Shown: positions 43,995-51,969 of the stretch, in pieces
Layout: the number at the start of each line of letters is the position of its first letter
Numbering within the stretch: position 1 is the stretch's first letter
Notes under the pieces: generated by a model
Told to the model about the DNA's origin: nothing
The model's database searches: none
What the model saw: the letters and a program-made list of their open reading frames with translations, nothing else
Translations under genes and position numbers: made by a program
Assembly (NCBI RefSeq): GCF_040675465.1
Contig: NZ_JBFAPA010000001.1
Coordinates: 496,001-560,000 of the forward strand
Reading direction: 5' to 3'
Source: Kibdelosporangium sp040675465
GTDB taxonomy: Bacteria > Actinomycetota > Actinomycetes > Mycobacteriales > Pseudonocardiaceae
DNA length: 64,000 nucleotides

Positions 43995-44996
43995 TTATTG
44001 GGGCTGGCTTGGCCTGGCGAGCCGCAGCGCCGCGTCGAGCTCGACGTGCGCCTCGGGATGCTCGGCCCACCACCGCGTGAAGTGCGGGTTGCGGTCCACC
44101 ACCGCTCTATAGGCATGCGCTGCACAGGCGAAGGCCTCGTGCGCCCGCCCCGCGACCAGGCCGTCGGTCCGGGTCGCCACCATCACCCGGATCGAGATGG
44201 GGTCCCCGCGCAGCGGCCGGACGACGATGCCGTCCCAGTTCCGGGACGCCGGGGAGGCCAGCGAGACCGCCCCCGCCGAGATCAACGCGCGGGCCGCGCC
44301 GGTCTCGATCGCGTGATGGGTGATCCGCGGGCTGAACCCGAGCGTGGCGCAGGCGGAGTGCAGCTGGCCGCGAGCACTGTCGTACTCCGGGGGCAGCGCG
44401 ACCCATTCATACGACGCGAGCTCGGCCAAGGGAACGGTGTCATAGGACGCCAGCTGGCTGTGTTGGGGAACGGCCACGAACTGCGGCTCGTGCAGCAGCG
44501 TCCGGACCTCGACCCCGGACAGCTGACGGCGGTCGACCCCCTCGAAGTAGTCGAACACGGCGATGTTGGCCCGCTTGGACACCAACATGTCGAGCAGCGC
44601 CTGCCAGGACCAGTCGATCTCGGTGCGCACCTCCGTACACCGGAACCGCGCCCGTAACTCCTCCACCAACTGCGAGACCCAGAGCATCGGCATCGCGGCC
44701 GCGACGAACGGCCCGTGCGACGGCCCGCTCGCACGTTCCCGCGCCGAGGACAACAGCTGAGCGAGGTCGTCGAGAACGACGTGGGCCGAACGGATGACGT
44801 ACCTACCCAGGTCGGTCGGCACGCTACCCGCAGGCGTTCGTTCGAAGAGCTGTCCGCCGACCAACCGCTCAACCGACCGCAGTTGCGCGCTCAACGCCGG
44901 CTGGGTGAGGCCCAGGCGCGCTGCGGCCTTTGTCACACTGCCTTCCTCGGCGATGGCGCAGACGGCTCGCAGATGACGAAGCTCCAACTCGGCCAT
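43995..44996 (-). CDS. LysR-family transcriptional regulator
   Basis: The 333-residue regulator starts ELELRHLRAVCAIAEEGSVTKAAARLGLTQPALSAQL, the classic LysR helix-turn-helix. The effector-binding domain with two alpha/beta lobes follows. It is divergent from the MFS gene at 45294, which is its most likely target. Confidence 0.93.
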   Translation of the reverse strand: MAELELRHLRAVCAIAEEGSVTKAAARLGLTQPALSAQLRSVERLVGGQLFERTPAGSVPTDLGRYVIRSAHVVLDDLAQLLSSARERASGPSHGPFVAAAMPMLWVSQLVEELRARFRCTEVRTEIDWSWQALLDMLVSKRANIAVFDYFEGVDRRQLSGVEVRTLLHEPQFVAVPQHSQLASYDTVPLAELASYEWVALPPEYDSARGQLHSACATLGFSPRITHHAIETGAARALISAGAVSLASPASRNWDGIVVRPLRGDPISIRVMVATRTDGLVAGRAHEAFACAAHAYRAVVDRNPHFTRWWAEHPEAHVELDAALRLARPSQPQ

Positions 44997-45119
44997 AAGG
45001 GTTCTTGATACCCCTTTTGGATGAGCAGGAGCTAGTGGCCGGGGGCATATTTTCGTTGTCCGGTCAGATCCGACCGGCCAGCGGAACGCTCAAATCGCCC
45101 CTCACCGCTCCACAGGAAC

Positions 45120-45159
45120 AGATGCCCGGCCGGTCGCCTGCTTGACCGGCCGGGCATCT
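45120..45159. other. Perfect 15-bp stem-loop in a divergent intergenic region
   Basis: AGATGCCCGGCCGGT (45120-45134) pairs perfectly with 45145-45159 around a 10-base loop. It lies between the divergent LysR and MFS genes (44997-45293), where no transcript should end. It is not followed by a T-run. It may be an orphan terminator or a regulatory structure. Confidence 0.6.
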
Positions 45160-45293
45160 CAGTGATCGCGGAGTGTGTTCACACCGTCCGGCAGAGTGAA
45201 GAGGTGCTTCCCCTCGGTATTGGCTTAGTGACCAAGGGCACCTACATTAGGTGTCGACATGAGGGTGCAGCCGGTGACGGGGAGCATGGGCAG

Positions 45294-46511
45294 TTGACGA
45301 AGCGGTCTGGGTTCCTTGCGGCCTTCCGCGTGGTGGAGTTCCGCGCGCTGTGGGGCGCGGAAGCGCTTTCCCAGCTGGGCGACCAGCTGGCCCGCGTCGC
45401 GCTGGCCGTCCTCGTCTACGCGAGAACGAACTCCGCCGCACTGGCCGCGCTGACCCTCGCGCTGAGCATCCTCCCCTCGTTCATCGGGTCCACCCTGTTC
45501 GCCGGCCTGGCCGACCGCTATCCCCGGCGCGAGGTCATGGTCGTCTGCGACGTGATCGCGGCCGCGCTGGTCATCGTGATGTCCATCGAGGGCATGCCAC
45601 TGGGCATCGTCTGCCTGGCGATGGCCGGGGTGTCCTTCGTCGGCGGCCCGTTCAAGTCCGCGCGGCTCGCCCTGCTGCCCGAGGTGCTCTCCGGCGAGGC
45701 CTACGTCGCCGGGCTCGCGGCCCGCGGCATCACCATCCAGATCGCCCAGCTGCTCGGCTTCACGGCCGGTGGCCTGGTCGTCGCGCTGATCAACCCCTAT
45801 GTCGCGCTGGCGATCGACGCGGGCACGTTCCTGCTGTCGGCGCTGCTGGTCCGGATCTACGTGCCCTACCGCCCGGCCCCGGCGAGCCCCTCGGCACGCA
45901 AGCTGTTCTGGGCGTCGACCGCGCGCGGGGCCAAGATCATCGCGAGCATCCCCGGCCTGCGGTCACTGTATGTCCTGACGATGCTCGCCGGTCTGTACGT
46001 CGGACCGGAGGGTCTGGCGCCCGCGTGGAGTGCCGAACTGGGTGAGACGGCCAAGGTGGTCGGCCTGCTGATGGCCGCCCCGGCCGCCGGGCTGATCGTC
46101 GGCTCGTGGGCGTTCACCAAGTTCGCCGGGCCCGAGCTGCGGCCCCGGCTGGTCGGTCCGCTCGCGGCGCTGACCGGGTTCTGCTTGATGCTGTGCGTGT
46201 TCCAGCCGGGACTGTGGGTGGCGCTGGCGCTGCTGGTGCTCAGCGGGCTCTGCAGCTCGTATCAGGTTCAGGTGGGCGCGACGTTCGCGACGTCCGCGCC
46301 CGCGGAAAGCCGCGCTCAGGTGATGGGCCTGCTCAACTCCGGCGTGCTGACCGCGCAGGGGCTGGGCGTGGTGCTCGCCGGCGTGGTGGCCGAACAGATC
46401 GGTGTCGCCAACACGGTGGCACTGGCTGGAGGTATCGGCCTGGTCATCGCACTCCCAGCGGCGGCGGCATGGAACCGCGCCACCGCCGCCCGGGAAACCG
46501 CCACCGGATGA
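45294..46511 (+). CDS. MFS exporter, paralog 1
   Basis: The 405-residue transporter of about 12 helices reads FRALWGAEALSQLGDQLARVALAVLVYARTNSAALAALT, then ADRYPRREVM (motif A loop). This is the EntS/MFS_3 type of efflux protein. TTG 45294 has GGGGAG nine bases upstream and makes the N-terminus line up with the second MFS protein at 47938-49140; an ATG at 45162 would add an unrelated leader. It is divergent from LysR. Confidence 0.88.
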   Translation: MTKRSGFLAAFRVVEFRALWGAEALSQLGDQLARVALAVLVYARTNSAALAALTLALSILPSFIGSTLFAGLADRYPRREVMVVCDVIAAALVIVMSIEGMPLGIVCLAMAGVSFVGGPFKSARLALLPEVLSGEAYVAGLAARGITIQIAQLLGFTAGGLVVALINPYVALAIDAGTFLLSALLVRIYVPYRPAPASPSARKLFWASTARGAKIIASIPGLRSLYVLTMLAGLYVGPEGLAPAWSAELGETAKVVGLLMAAPAAGLIVGSWAFTKFAGPELRPRLVGPLAALTGFCLMLCVFQPGLWVALALLVLSGLCSSYQVQVGATFATSAPAESRAQVMGLLNSGVLTAQGLGVVLAGVVAEQIGVANTVALAGGIGLVIALPAAAAWNRATAARETATG

Positions 46512-46657
46512 GGACGATCCGGCAAAGGCGCCGGATCCGGCCCTCAAAACTCGATGATCGCTCGCATGACGGGTACCTCTTCCGCAGCCTTCCGATTCGG
46601 CCCCCAGAGTGTAGCTTGAAGACGTCCGGGTTCGAGTAGCCGAACGGGGGAGAACTT

Positions 46658-47935
46658 TTGCCCAGTGCGGTCGACGCGAACAGCCGGGGTGCACATCCTC
46701 GGAAATGGGCACTCTGGCGACAGCCGCGCGCCATGGTCAGGTATTTCCTTGCCATAGAGACGGTGGCGGCCGGGCTTCTCATCTTTTTCGCGATCCGGGA
46801 CCACATCACCGGTGACAACTGGTGGCAGTTCGCAGCATTGTGTGCACTCGCTGTGTTCCAGGCCGAGGTTTCGCGCAAGATCGAGCAGACCCGCCGCCTG
46901 ATCACCAACGCACCACACGTGGACATGACGTCGGTGTGGGTGTTCGGCGCGGCCATCGTGCTGCCGCCGAGCCTTTGCGGCGCGCTGGTGATCGTCGTCT
47001 ATGTGCACCTGTGGCTGCGGATCTGGCGCAAGATCGGCAACCGGCCCATCCACCGCGTCATCTTCACCACCACCGTCGCCGGCCTGAGCACGTACGCGGC
47101 CATCGGTGTGCTGGCTGTGGGCAAGCTGGTGCTGGAGGCGAACCACTGGACCCAGCCGTTCGCCTACGCCGTCGTGGTCTACGTCGCCGGTGTCGTTCTG
47201 TTGCTGGTCAACAACACCTTGGTCACCGTGGCCGCGCGGTTGTACGGGCAGCCGACGCACATGGTCGTGTCCTGGGCCGACTACGCGCTGGAGATCTCAA
47301 CCCTCTGCCTGGGTGCGTTGTGCGGCTTGGCTTTGCTGCACGTTCCCTATCTGGTCGTGCTCGTCCTGCCGCCTTTACTGGTACTGCACCGCGCGGTCCT
47401 GGTGAAGCAGCTGGAGGACCTGGCCAGCCTGGACCAGAAGACCGGCCTGCTGAACGCGACGGCCTGGCACGAGAGCGCCAAGCTGGAGCTGTCCCGCGCG
47501 GCCCGCACGAACGACTCGTTCGGCGTGCTCATGGTGGACCTGGACTTCTTCAAGAAGGTCAACGACACCTACGGCCACCTCGCCGGCGACGAGGTGCTCA
47601 AGGGCATCGCGCGGCTGCTCAAGGGCGAGATCCGCGACTACGACTCGGCGGGCCGGTTCGGCGGCGAGGAGTTCGCCGTGCTCATCCCGAACTCGACCGC
47701 CGAGCAGATCGTCACGACGGCGGAACGCCTGCGACGCAGGGTCACCGAGCTGGAGATCCCGGTGCAGAACGAGTCCGGCGAGGAGACGGTGATCCGCGGG
47801 CTGAGCGCGTCCATCGGGGTCGCCATCTACCCCAACAGCGGGACCACGCTGGAACAGCTGATGCTCACCGCCGACTCGGCGGTCTACACGGCCAAGTCCA
47901 ACGGCCGCAACCAGGTCGTCACGCTCTCGACCTGA
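46658..47935 (+). CDS. Membrane-bound diguanylate cyclase (GGDEF)
   Basis: The 425-residue protein has about six transmembrane helices (residues 28-250) followed by a C-terminal GGDEF domain with the active-site loop GRFGGEEFAVLIP. The RxxD inhibitory site (RDYD) is five residues before the loop, and DLDFFKKVND provides the metal aspartate. It should make cyclic di-GMP and be product-inhibited. The start is TTG with GGGGAGA upstream. It sits between two related MFS genes. Confidence 0.93.
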   Translation: MPSAVDANSRGAHPRKWALWRQPRAMVRYFLAIETVAAGLLIFFAIRDHITGDNWWQFAALCALAVFQAEVSRKIEQTRRLITNAPHVDMTSVWVFGAAIVLPPSLCGALVIVVYVHLWLRIWRKIGNRPIHRVIFTTTVAGLSTYAAIGVLAVGKLVLEANHWTQPFAYAVVVYVAGVVLLLVNNTLVTVAARLYGQPTHMVVSWADYALEISTLCLGALCGLALLHVPYLVVLVLPPLLVLHRAVLVKQLEDLASLDQKTGLLNATAWHESAKLELSRAARTNDSFGVLMVDLDFFKKVNDTYGHLAGDEVLKGIARLLKGEIRDYDSAGRFGGEEFAVLIPNSTAEQIVTTAERLRRRVTELEIPVQNESGEETVIRGLSASIGVAIYPNSGTTLEQLMLTADSAVYTAKSNGRNQVVTLST

Positions 47936-47937
47936 GT

Positions 47938-49140
47938 TCACAGTGGACTGGCGATCCGGGCGCGCCGCCAGGCGAGCGCGGCCGGAATCGCCGTGAGCAC
48001 ACCGGCACCCGCGATCAGTGACACCGTCATCGACGGAGAATTGGTTCCCAGCACCACCAAAGCACCGACCAAAAGGCCAATGCCCTGTACGGCGATGAGC
48101 CCAGCGCCCGCCAGCCCGAATGCCTGGCCGCGTTCGGCATCCGGAACAAGACGCATGAACGTCGCCGCCGCGGTGATCTGATAGGCCGCGCACGAACCGG
48201 AAATGACCAACAGGATCATCGTGCCGATCAATCCGGGCCGGAACGCGTACCCGACCAGCGGGACGATCGCGAGTGCCGCCAGCACGCCGATATACCGCAG
48301 CCGCACCTCGGCCGGGACCCAGCGCGACCAGATCGACGCGCCGAGCACGATGCCCGCCGGGTGCGCGGCGAGCAGCAGACCCGTGGTGACCGCACCGCCG
48401 CCGATCTCGGCCGCGTACGGCACCGCGAGTCCTTCTGGGACAGTCACGAACCCCGCGAGCCAAGCCAGCCCAACCAATGCGCGAAGCCTCGGGTCGTGCC
48501 AGATGGTCCGGACCCCGCTGCGCAGCCGGTGCGCCACCGGCTTCTCGGGCAGCCCGGCGGGCGGCCTGGGGTGCACGCCCAGGCGGATGATGACGGCCGA
48601 GAGCGCGAAGCTGACCGCGTTCAACGCCAGCGCGTTGTTCGGCCCGAGCGCGCCGATCACCAGTCCCCCACCGGCGAACCCGGCCAGCTGACCGGCCTGG
48701 CTGGTGACCTGGCGAATGGACTGGCCGATGTCGTAATGCTCACCGGACAACACATTCGGCAGCACCGCGGCCTGCGCCGAAGTGAAGGGCGCGTTGAGCA
48801 GCTGCACGATCACCAGCAATATGACCAGAATCAGCAGCGGCATGCCGTGAATGGCCATCAGGGCAACGAGGACCGCCCTTATGACGTCCACCGTGACCAT
48901 TACCGCGCGGCGCGGATACTTGTCCGCCAGGCCACCGAGCAATGGCCCGCCCACCAGGTCCGGCAAATATGTCAACGCGTATGTCAGGGCGGGCAACGCG
49001 GCCGAGTTCGTGCGTTGGTAGACCAGCACCGACAATGCGACCCTGGCCAGCTGGTCACCGAAGATGGACTGCAGTTCGGCGAGCCAGATCGCGCGGAACT
49101 CGCCCACCGCGAACGTGCCGCGATAGGTCGCGGTTGTCAC
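47938..49140 (-). CDS. MFS exporter, paralog 2
   Basis: The 400-residue transporter is clearly related to the MFS protein at 45294-46511: FRAIWLAELQSIFGDQLARVALSVLVYQRTNSAALPALT and ADKYPRRAVM align without gaps. It converges on the diguanylate cyclase gene with two bases between stops. GTG start. Confidence 0.9.
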   Translation of the reverse strand: MTTATYRGTFAVGEFRAIWLAELQSIFGDQLARVALSVLVYQRTNSAALPALTYALTYLPDLVGGPLLGGLADKYPRRAVMVTVDVIRAVLVALMAIHGMPLLILVILLVIVQLLNAPFTSAQAAVLPNVLSGEHYDIGQSIRQVTSQAGQLAGFAGGGLVIGALGPNNALALNAVSFALSAVIIRLGVHPRPPAGLPEKPVAHRLRSGVRTIWHDPRLRALVGLAWLAGFVTVPEGLAVPYAAEIGGGAVTTGLLLAAHPAGIVLGASIWSRWVPAEVRLRYIGVLAALAIVPLVGYAFRPGLIGTMILLVISGSCAAYQITAAATFMRLVPDAERGQAFGLAGAGLIAVQGIGLLVGALVVLGTNSPSMTVSLIAGAGVLTAIPAALAWRRARIASPL

Positions 49141-49302
49141 TAACGGACTCTCCCCTCGGTTCGCCTCTTCGTGGAGCGGTCACTTCAAGCCGAACACTCA
49201 CGCACCGTACCGCCGCGCCTGCGGTACGTGAATAGGTTTCATCCCGGCCGGGGTGATCAAAACCGATTTACCGGTTGCCACTCGGCCGGTTAGTCTCGGC
49301 CG

Positions 49303-50310
49303 ATGCTCCCCTTGGCCGACGCCGTTGACGAGATAGCCGGATCAACGGACTTCTCCGGTGTGGTTTCCGTTGATCGGGGTGGTGAGATCGAATTCGCCAA
49401 GGCGTACGGGTTCGCCCATCGCGGATACGAGATCGGCAACACGCTGGACACCCGGTTCGCAATTGCCAGCGGTACCAAAGGACTCACCGCGCTGACGGTG
49501 ATGAGCCTGGTCGCCGAGGGTCTGCTCGACCTGCCGACGCCGGTCCGATCGGTGCTGGGCGAGGACCTCCCGCTGGTCGACGCCGGTGTGACGGTCGAGC
49601 ACCTGTTGGCGAACCGGTCCGGGATCGGCGAGTACTACGACGACGATCAGGGCGATATCAACGACTACCGTCCGCCGGCGCCGCCGTTCGACCTGATCGA
49701 CACCTCGCAGTACCTGCCGTTGCTGGACGGGCATCCGCGGGATTTCCCGCCTGGCGAGAGGTTCTCGTACAACAACGCGGGCTTCGTGCTGCTGGCGTTG
49801 ATCGCTGAACGGGTGAGCGGGACACCGTTCCATTCCCTCGTCGTCGACCGGGTGTGCCGGCCGGCGGGAATGATCGACACCGAGTTCCTGCGTTCCGACG
49901 AACCCGGTCCGCGCACGGCATTGGGTTATCTGAACTACGACGGGGTGTGGCGGGCCAACACGTTCCACTTGCCGGTACGGGGAAACGGCGACGGCGGGAT
50001 CTACACGACGGTCGCGGACTTCCGGGCGTTCTGGCCGGCGCTGTACGGGGGAAAGATCGTTCCCCGCTCACTGGTGGCGGAAATGGTCCGCCCGCGCAGC
50101 GGCGTCCCGGAGTACTCGCTGCGGTACGGCCTCGGATTCTGGTTGCACGAGACCAAGAACGTCGTTTTCCTGGAGGGGTACGACCCTGGTGTGTCGTTTC
50201 GCAGCACGCACGATCCGGAAACGAGGACGACCTGCACGGTGATCTCGAACTACTCGGAGGGTGCGTGGCCGGTGGCGAAGCTGCTCGCGGAACTGCTCGG
50301 CCAGAGCTAG
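49303..50310 (+). CDS. Serine beta-lactamase/D-Ala-D-Ala peptidase-type hydrolase (class C fold)
   Basis: The 335-residue protein has the SxxK motif in IASGTKGLT, YxN in SYNNAGF and a C-terminal EGYDPGVSF loop in place of the KTG/HTG box. No signal peptide is present, so this is probably a cytoplasmic esterase or peptidase and not a resistance beta-lactamase. It converges on the 125-residue gene. Confidence 0.85.
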   Translation: MLPLADAVDEIAGSTDFSGVVSVDRGGEIEFAKAYGFAHRGYEIGNTLDTRFAIASGTKGLTALTVMSLVAEGLLDLPTPVRSVLGEDLPLVDAGVTVEHLLANRSGIGEYYDDDQGDINDYRPPAPPFDLIDTSQYLPLLDGHPRDFPPGERFSYNNAGFVLLALIAERVSGTPFHSLVVDRVCRPAGMIDTEFLRSDEPGPRTALGYLNYDGVWRANTFHLPVRGNGDGGIYTTVADFRAFWPALYGGKIVPRSLVAEMVRPRSGVPEYSLRYGLGFWLHETKNVVFLEGYDPGVSFRSTHDPETRTTCTVISNYSEGAWPVAKLLAELLGQS

Positions 50311-50684
50311 AGGTCGGGAAGCGGGTCCAGCGGCACCAGGTTGGTGATCTCCGCGTCCGCGGCCCGGATCACCGGCACGTATTCCTCGTCCACTTCCAGC
50401 AGCAGGGGGCCGATCGTGACCGTCGGCGAGAGCGACCCGTAGAGCTCGACCGGCCCGAGCCGGAAGCCCCGTGGATACGTCGCCCACACCGACGAGGGTC
50501 TGTTGCGGCGGAACCAGCTGCAGCCCAGCACGGTCACCTGGGAGTCGGTCACCGCGACGATGAAGTCGGCGATCATCGCGGCCCGCCCGGTCCACAGCGA
50601 GGTCGCCGGGAACACGTATCTCAGTTGCTCCCCGTCCGGCAGGAACGCACGACAGCGCTCACGGACGGCAGCCGATAACGGCAT
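50307..50684 (-). CDS. Hypothetical protein, 125 residues
   Basis: The product reads MPLSAAVRERCRAFLPDGEQLRYVFPAT, then VAVTDSQVTVLG and PRGFRLGPVELYGSL. The pattern resembles small PH-like barrel proteins of actinobacteria. A strong GGAGGAGG lies seven bases upstream of the ATG. Divergent from the SDR gene. Confidence 0.7.
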   Translation of the reverse strand: MPLSAAVRERCRAFLPDGEQLRYVFPATSLWTGRAAMIADFIVAVTDSQVTVLGCSWFRRNRPSSVWATYPRGFRLGPVELYGSLSPTVTIGPLLLEVDEEYVPVIRAADAEITNLVPLDPLPDL

Positions 50685-50756
50685 GTCGCCTCCTCCCACT
50701 CCAACCGAGAGAATGCCAAACGTTTTCACCTGCGCCAACCCCCGGAATAGGGAGAA

Positions 50757-51452
50757 ATGACCAGAGTCGCCCTGGTAACCGGCGTGTCGCGGCCGCAAGG
50801 CATCGGCCACGCCATCGCCCACCGCCTGCACGCCCAGCACGTTGATCTTTTCCTGCACCATTACGAGACCTATTCGGGTTTTCCCGATGTCCCCCATCTG
50901 GATCTCGACCTGACCATGCCAACCGCACCGCAGGAGCTCATCGACGCGGTGATGTCGGCCTACGGGCGCCTGGATGTGTTGGTGTGCAACCACGCCCTCG
51001 ACGGTCACGACGGCCCGCTGGCCGAGATGACGGCCGCCACCCTGGACACCCACTGGGCCGTCAACACCCGCTCGTCGATCCTGCTCACCAAGGCCTTCGC
51101 CTCGGTCGCCTCGGCCGGCGGCCGGGTCATCTACCTGACCTCAGGCCAGGACAACGGGCCGATGGTGAACGAGATCGCCTACGCGGCCAGCAAAGGCGCC
51201 CTCGCGTCCATCGTCCGATCGCTCTCGGCCGCCCTGGCCCCGCGCGAAATCACTGTGAACGCGGTGAATCCCGGCCCCACCGACACCGGCTGGGCCACAC
51301 CGGAGATCTACGAGGCCGTGCGGAAGCAGTTCCCCACCGGCCGCTGGGGAACGCCGGACGACGCCGCCCGCCTGATCGCCTGGCTCGCCAGCGAGGACGC
51401 CTCCTGGGTCACCGGCCAGGTCATCACCAGCGAAGGCGGCTTCGGCCGCTAG
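50757..51452 (+). CDS. Short-chain dehydrogenase/reductase
   Basis: The 231-residue SDR has a cofactor loop TGVSRPQGIGHAIA (variant of TGxxxGIG), CNHA in place of NNAG, the catalytic YAASK and Ser in YLTSG, and PGPTDTGW after the active site. The substrate is unknown. It precedes the SRPBCC gene by nine bases, probably in the same transcript. Confidence 0.9.
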   Translation: MTRVALVTGVSRPQGIGHAIAHRLHAQHVDLFLHHYETYSGFPDVPHLDLDLTMPTAPQELIDAVMSAYGRLDVLVCNHALDGHDGPLAEMTAATLDTHWAVNTRSSILLTKAFASVASAGGRVIYLTSGQDNGPMVNEIAYAASKGALASIVRSLSAALAPREITVNAVNPGPTDTGWATPEIYEAVRKQFPTGRWGTPDDAARLIAWLASEDASWVTGQVITSEGGFGR

Positions 51453-51461
51453 ATTCACCGA

Positions 51462-51914
51462 ATGACGCGCTTCGAGATCACGACCGCCATCGCGGCGCCG
51501 CCGCAGCGCGTCTTCGATGTCTCGCTGCGGATCGAGGTGCACACCGCCGGGATGGCCCACTCCGGCGAGCAGGCCATCGGCGGTGTCACCTCGGGCCAGC
51601 TGCGGCTCGGCGACACGGTCACCTGGCAGGCCCGGCACTTCGGCCTGCGCTGGCGGATGACCTCGCGGATCAGCGCGTACGAGCCGCCGGGTCACTTCGT
51701 CGACGAGCAGGTCGCCGGTCCCTTCAAGCGCTGGCACCACGCCCACCACTTCGAGCCGGACGGCAACGGCGGCACCATCATGCGCGATGTCATCGACTTC
51801 GCCGCCCCGCTCGGTCCCCTTGGCACCATCGCCGAACGCCTGGTGCTCAACAGGTACATGCCCCGGCTGATCGGGATCCGCAACGCCGAGATCAAATCCA
51901 CCGCCGAAGCCTGA
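51462..51914 (+). CDS. SRPBCC/START-fold protein
   Basis: The 150-residue protein begins FEITTAIAAPPQRVFDVSLRIEVH, a standard opening of the SRPBCC (polyketide cyclase/dehydrase-like) fold. GPFKRWHHAHHFEPDGNGGT and VIDFAAPLGPLG follow. It likely binds a hydrophobic ligand. Same operon as the SDR. Confidence 0.85.
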   Translation: MTRFEITTAIAAPPQRVFDVSLRIEVHTAGMAHSGEQAIGGVTSGQLRLGDTVTWQARHFGLRWRMTSRISAYEPPGHFVDEQVAGPFKRWHHAHHFEPDGNGGTIMRDVIDFAAPLGPLGTIAERLVLNRYMPRLIGIRNAEIKSTAEA

Positions 51915-51922
51915 CCGTGGAA

Positions 51923-51956
51923 CCGGGGCCGTACGGGTGTTTCCGTACGGCCCCGG
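51923..51956 (+). terminator. Terminator after the SDR-SRPBCC operon
   Basis: A perfect 14-base-pair stem pairs 51923-51936 with 51943-51956 around a six-base loop. It lies between converging genes and may serve both. Confidence 0.8.
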
Positions 51957-51969
51957 GGTCTCTTAGCCG

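Noticed and set aside
49303..50310. Antibiotic-resistance beta-lactamase
   Set aside because: No signal peptide and no clear KTG box; more likely an intracellular esterase or peptidase of the same fold.
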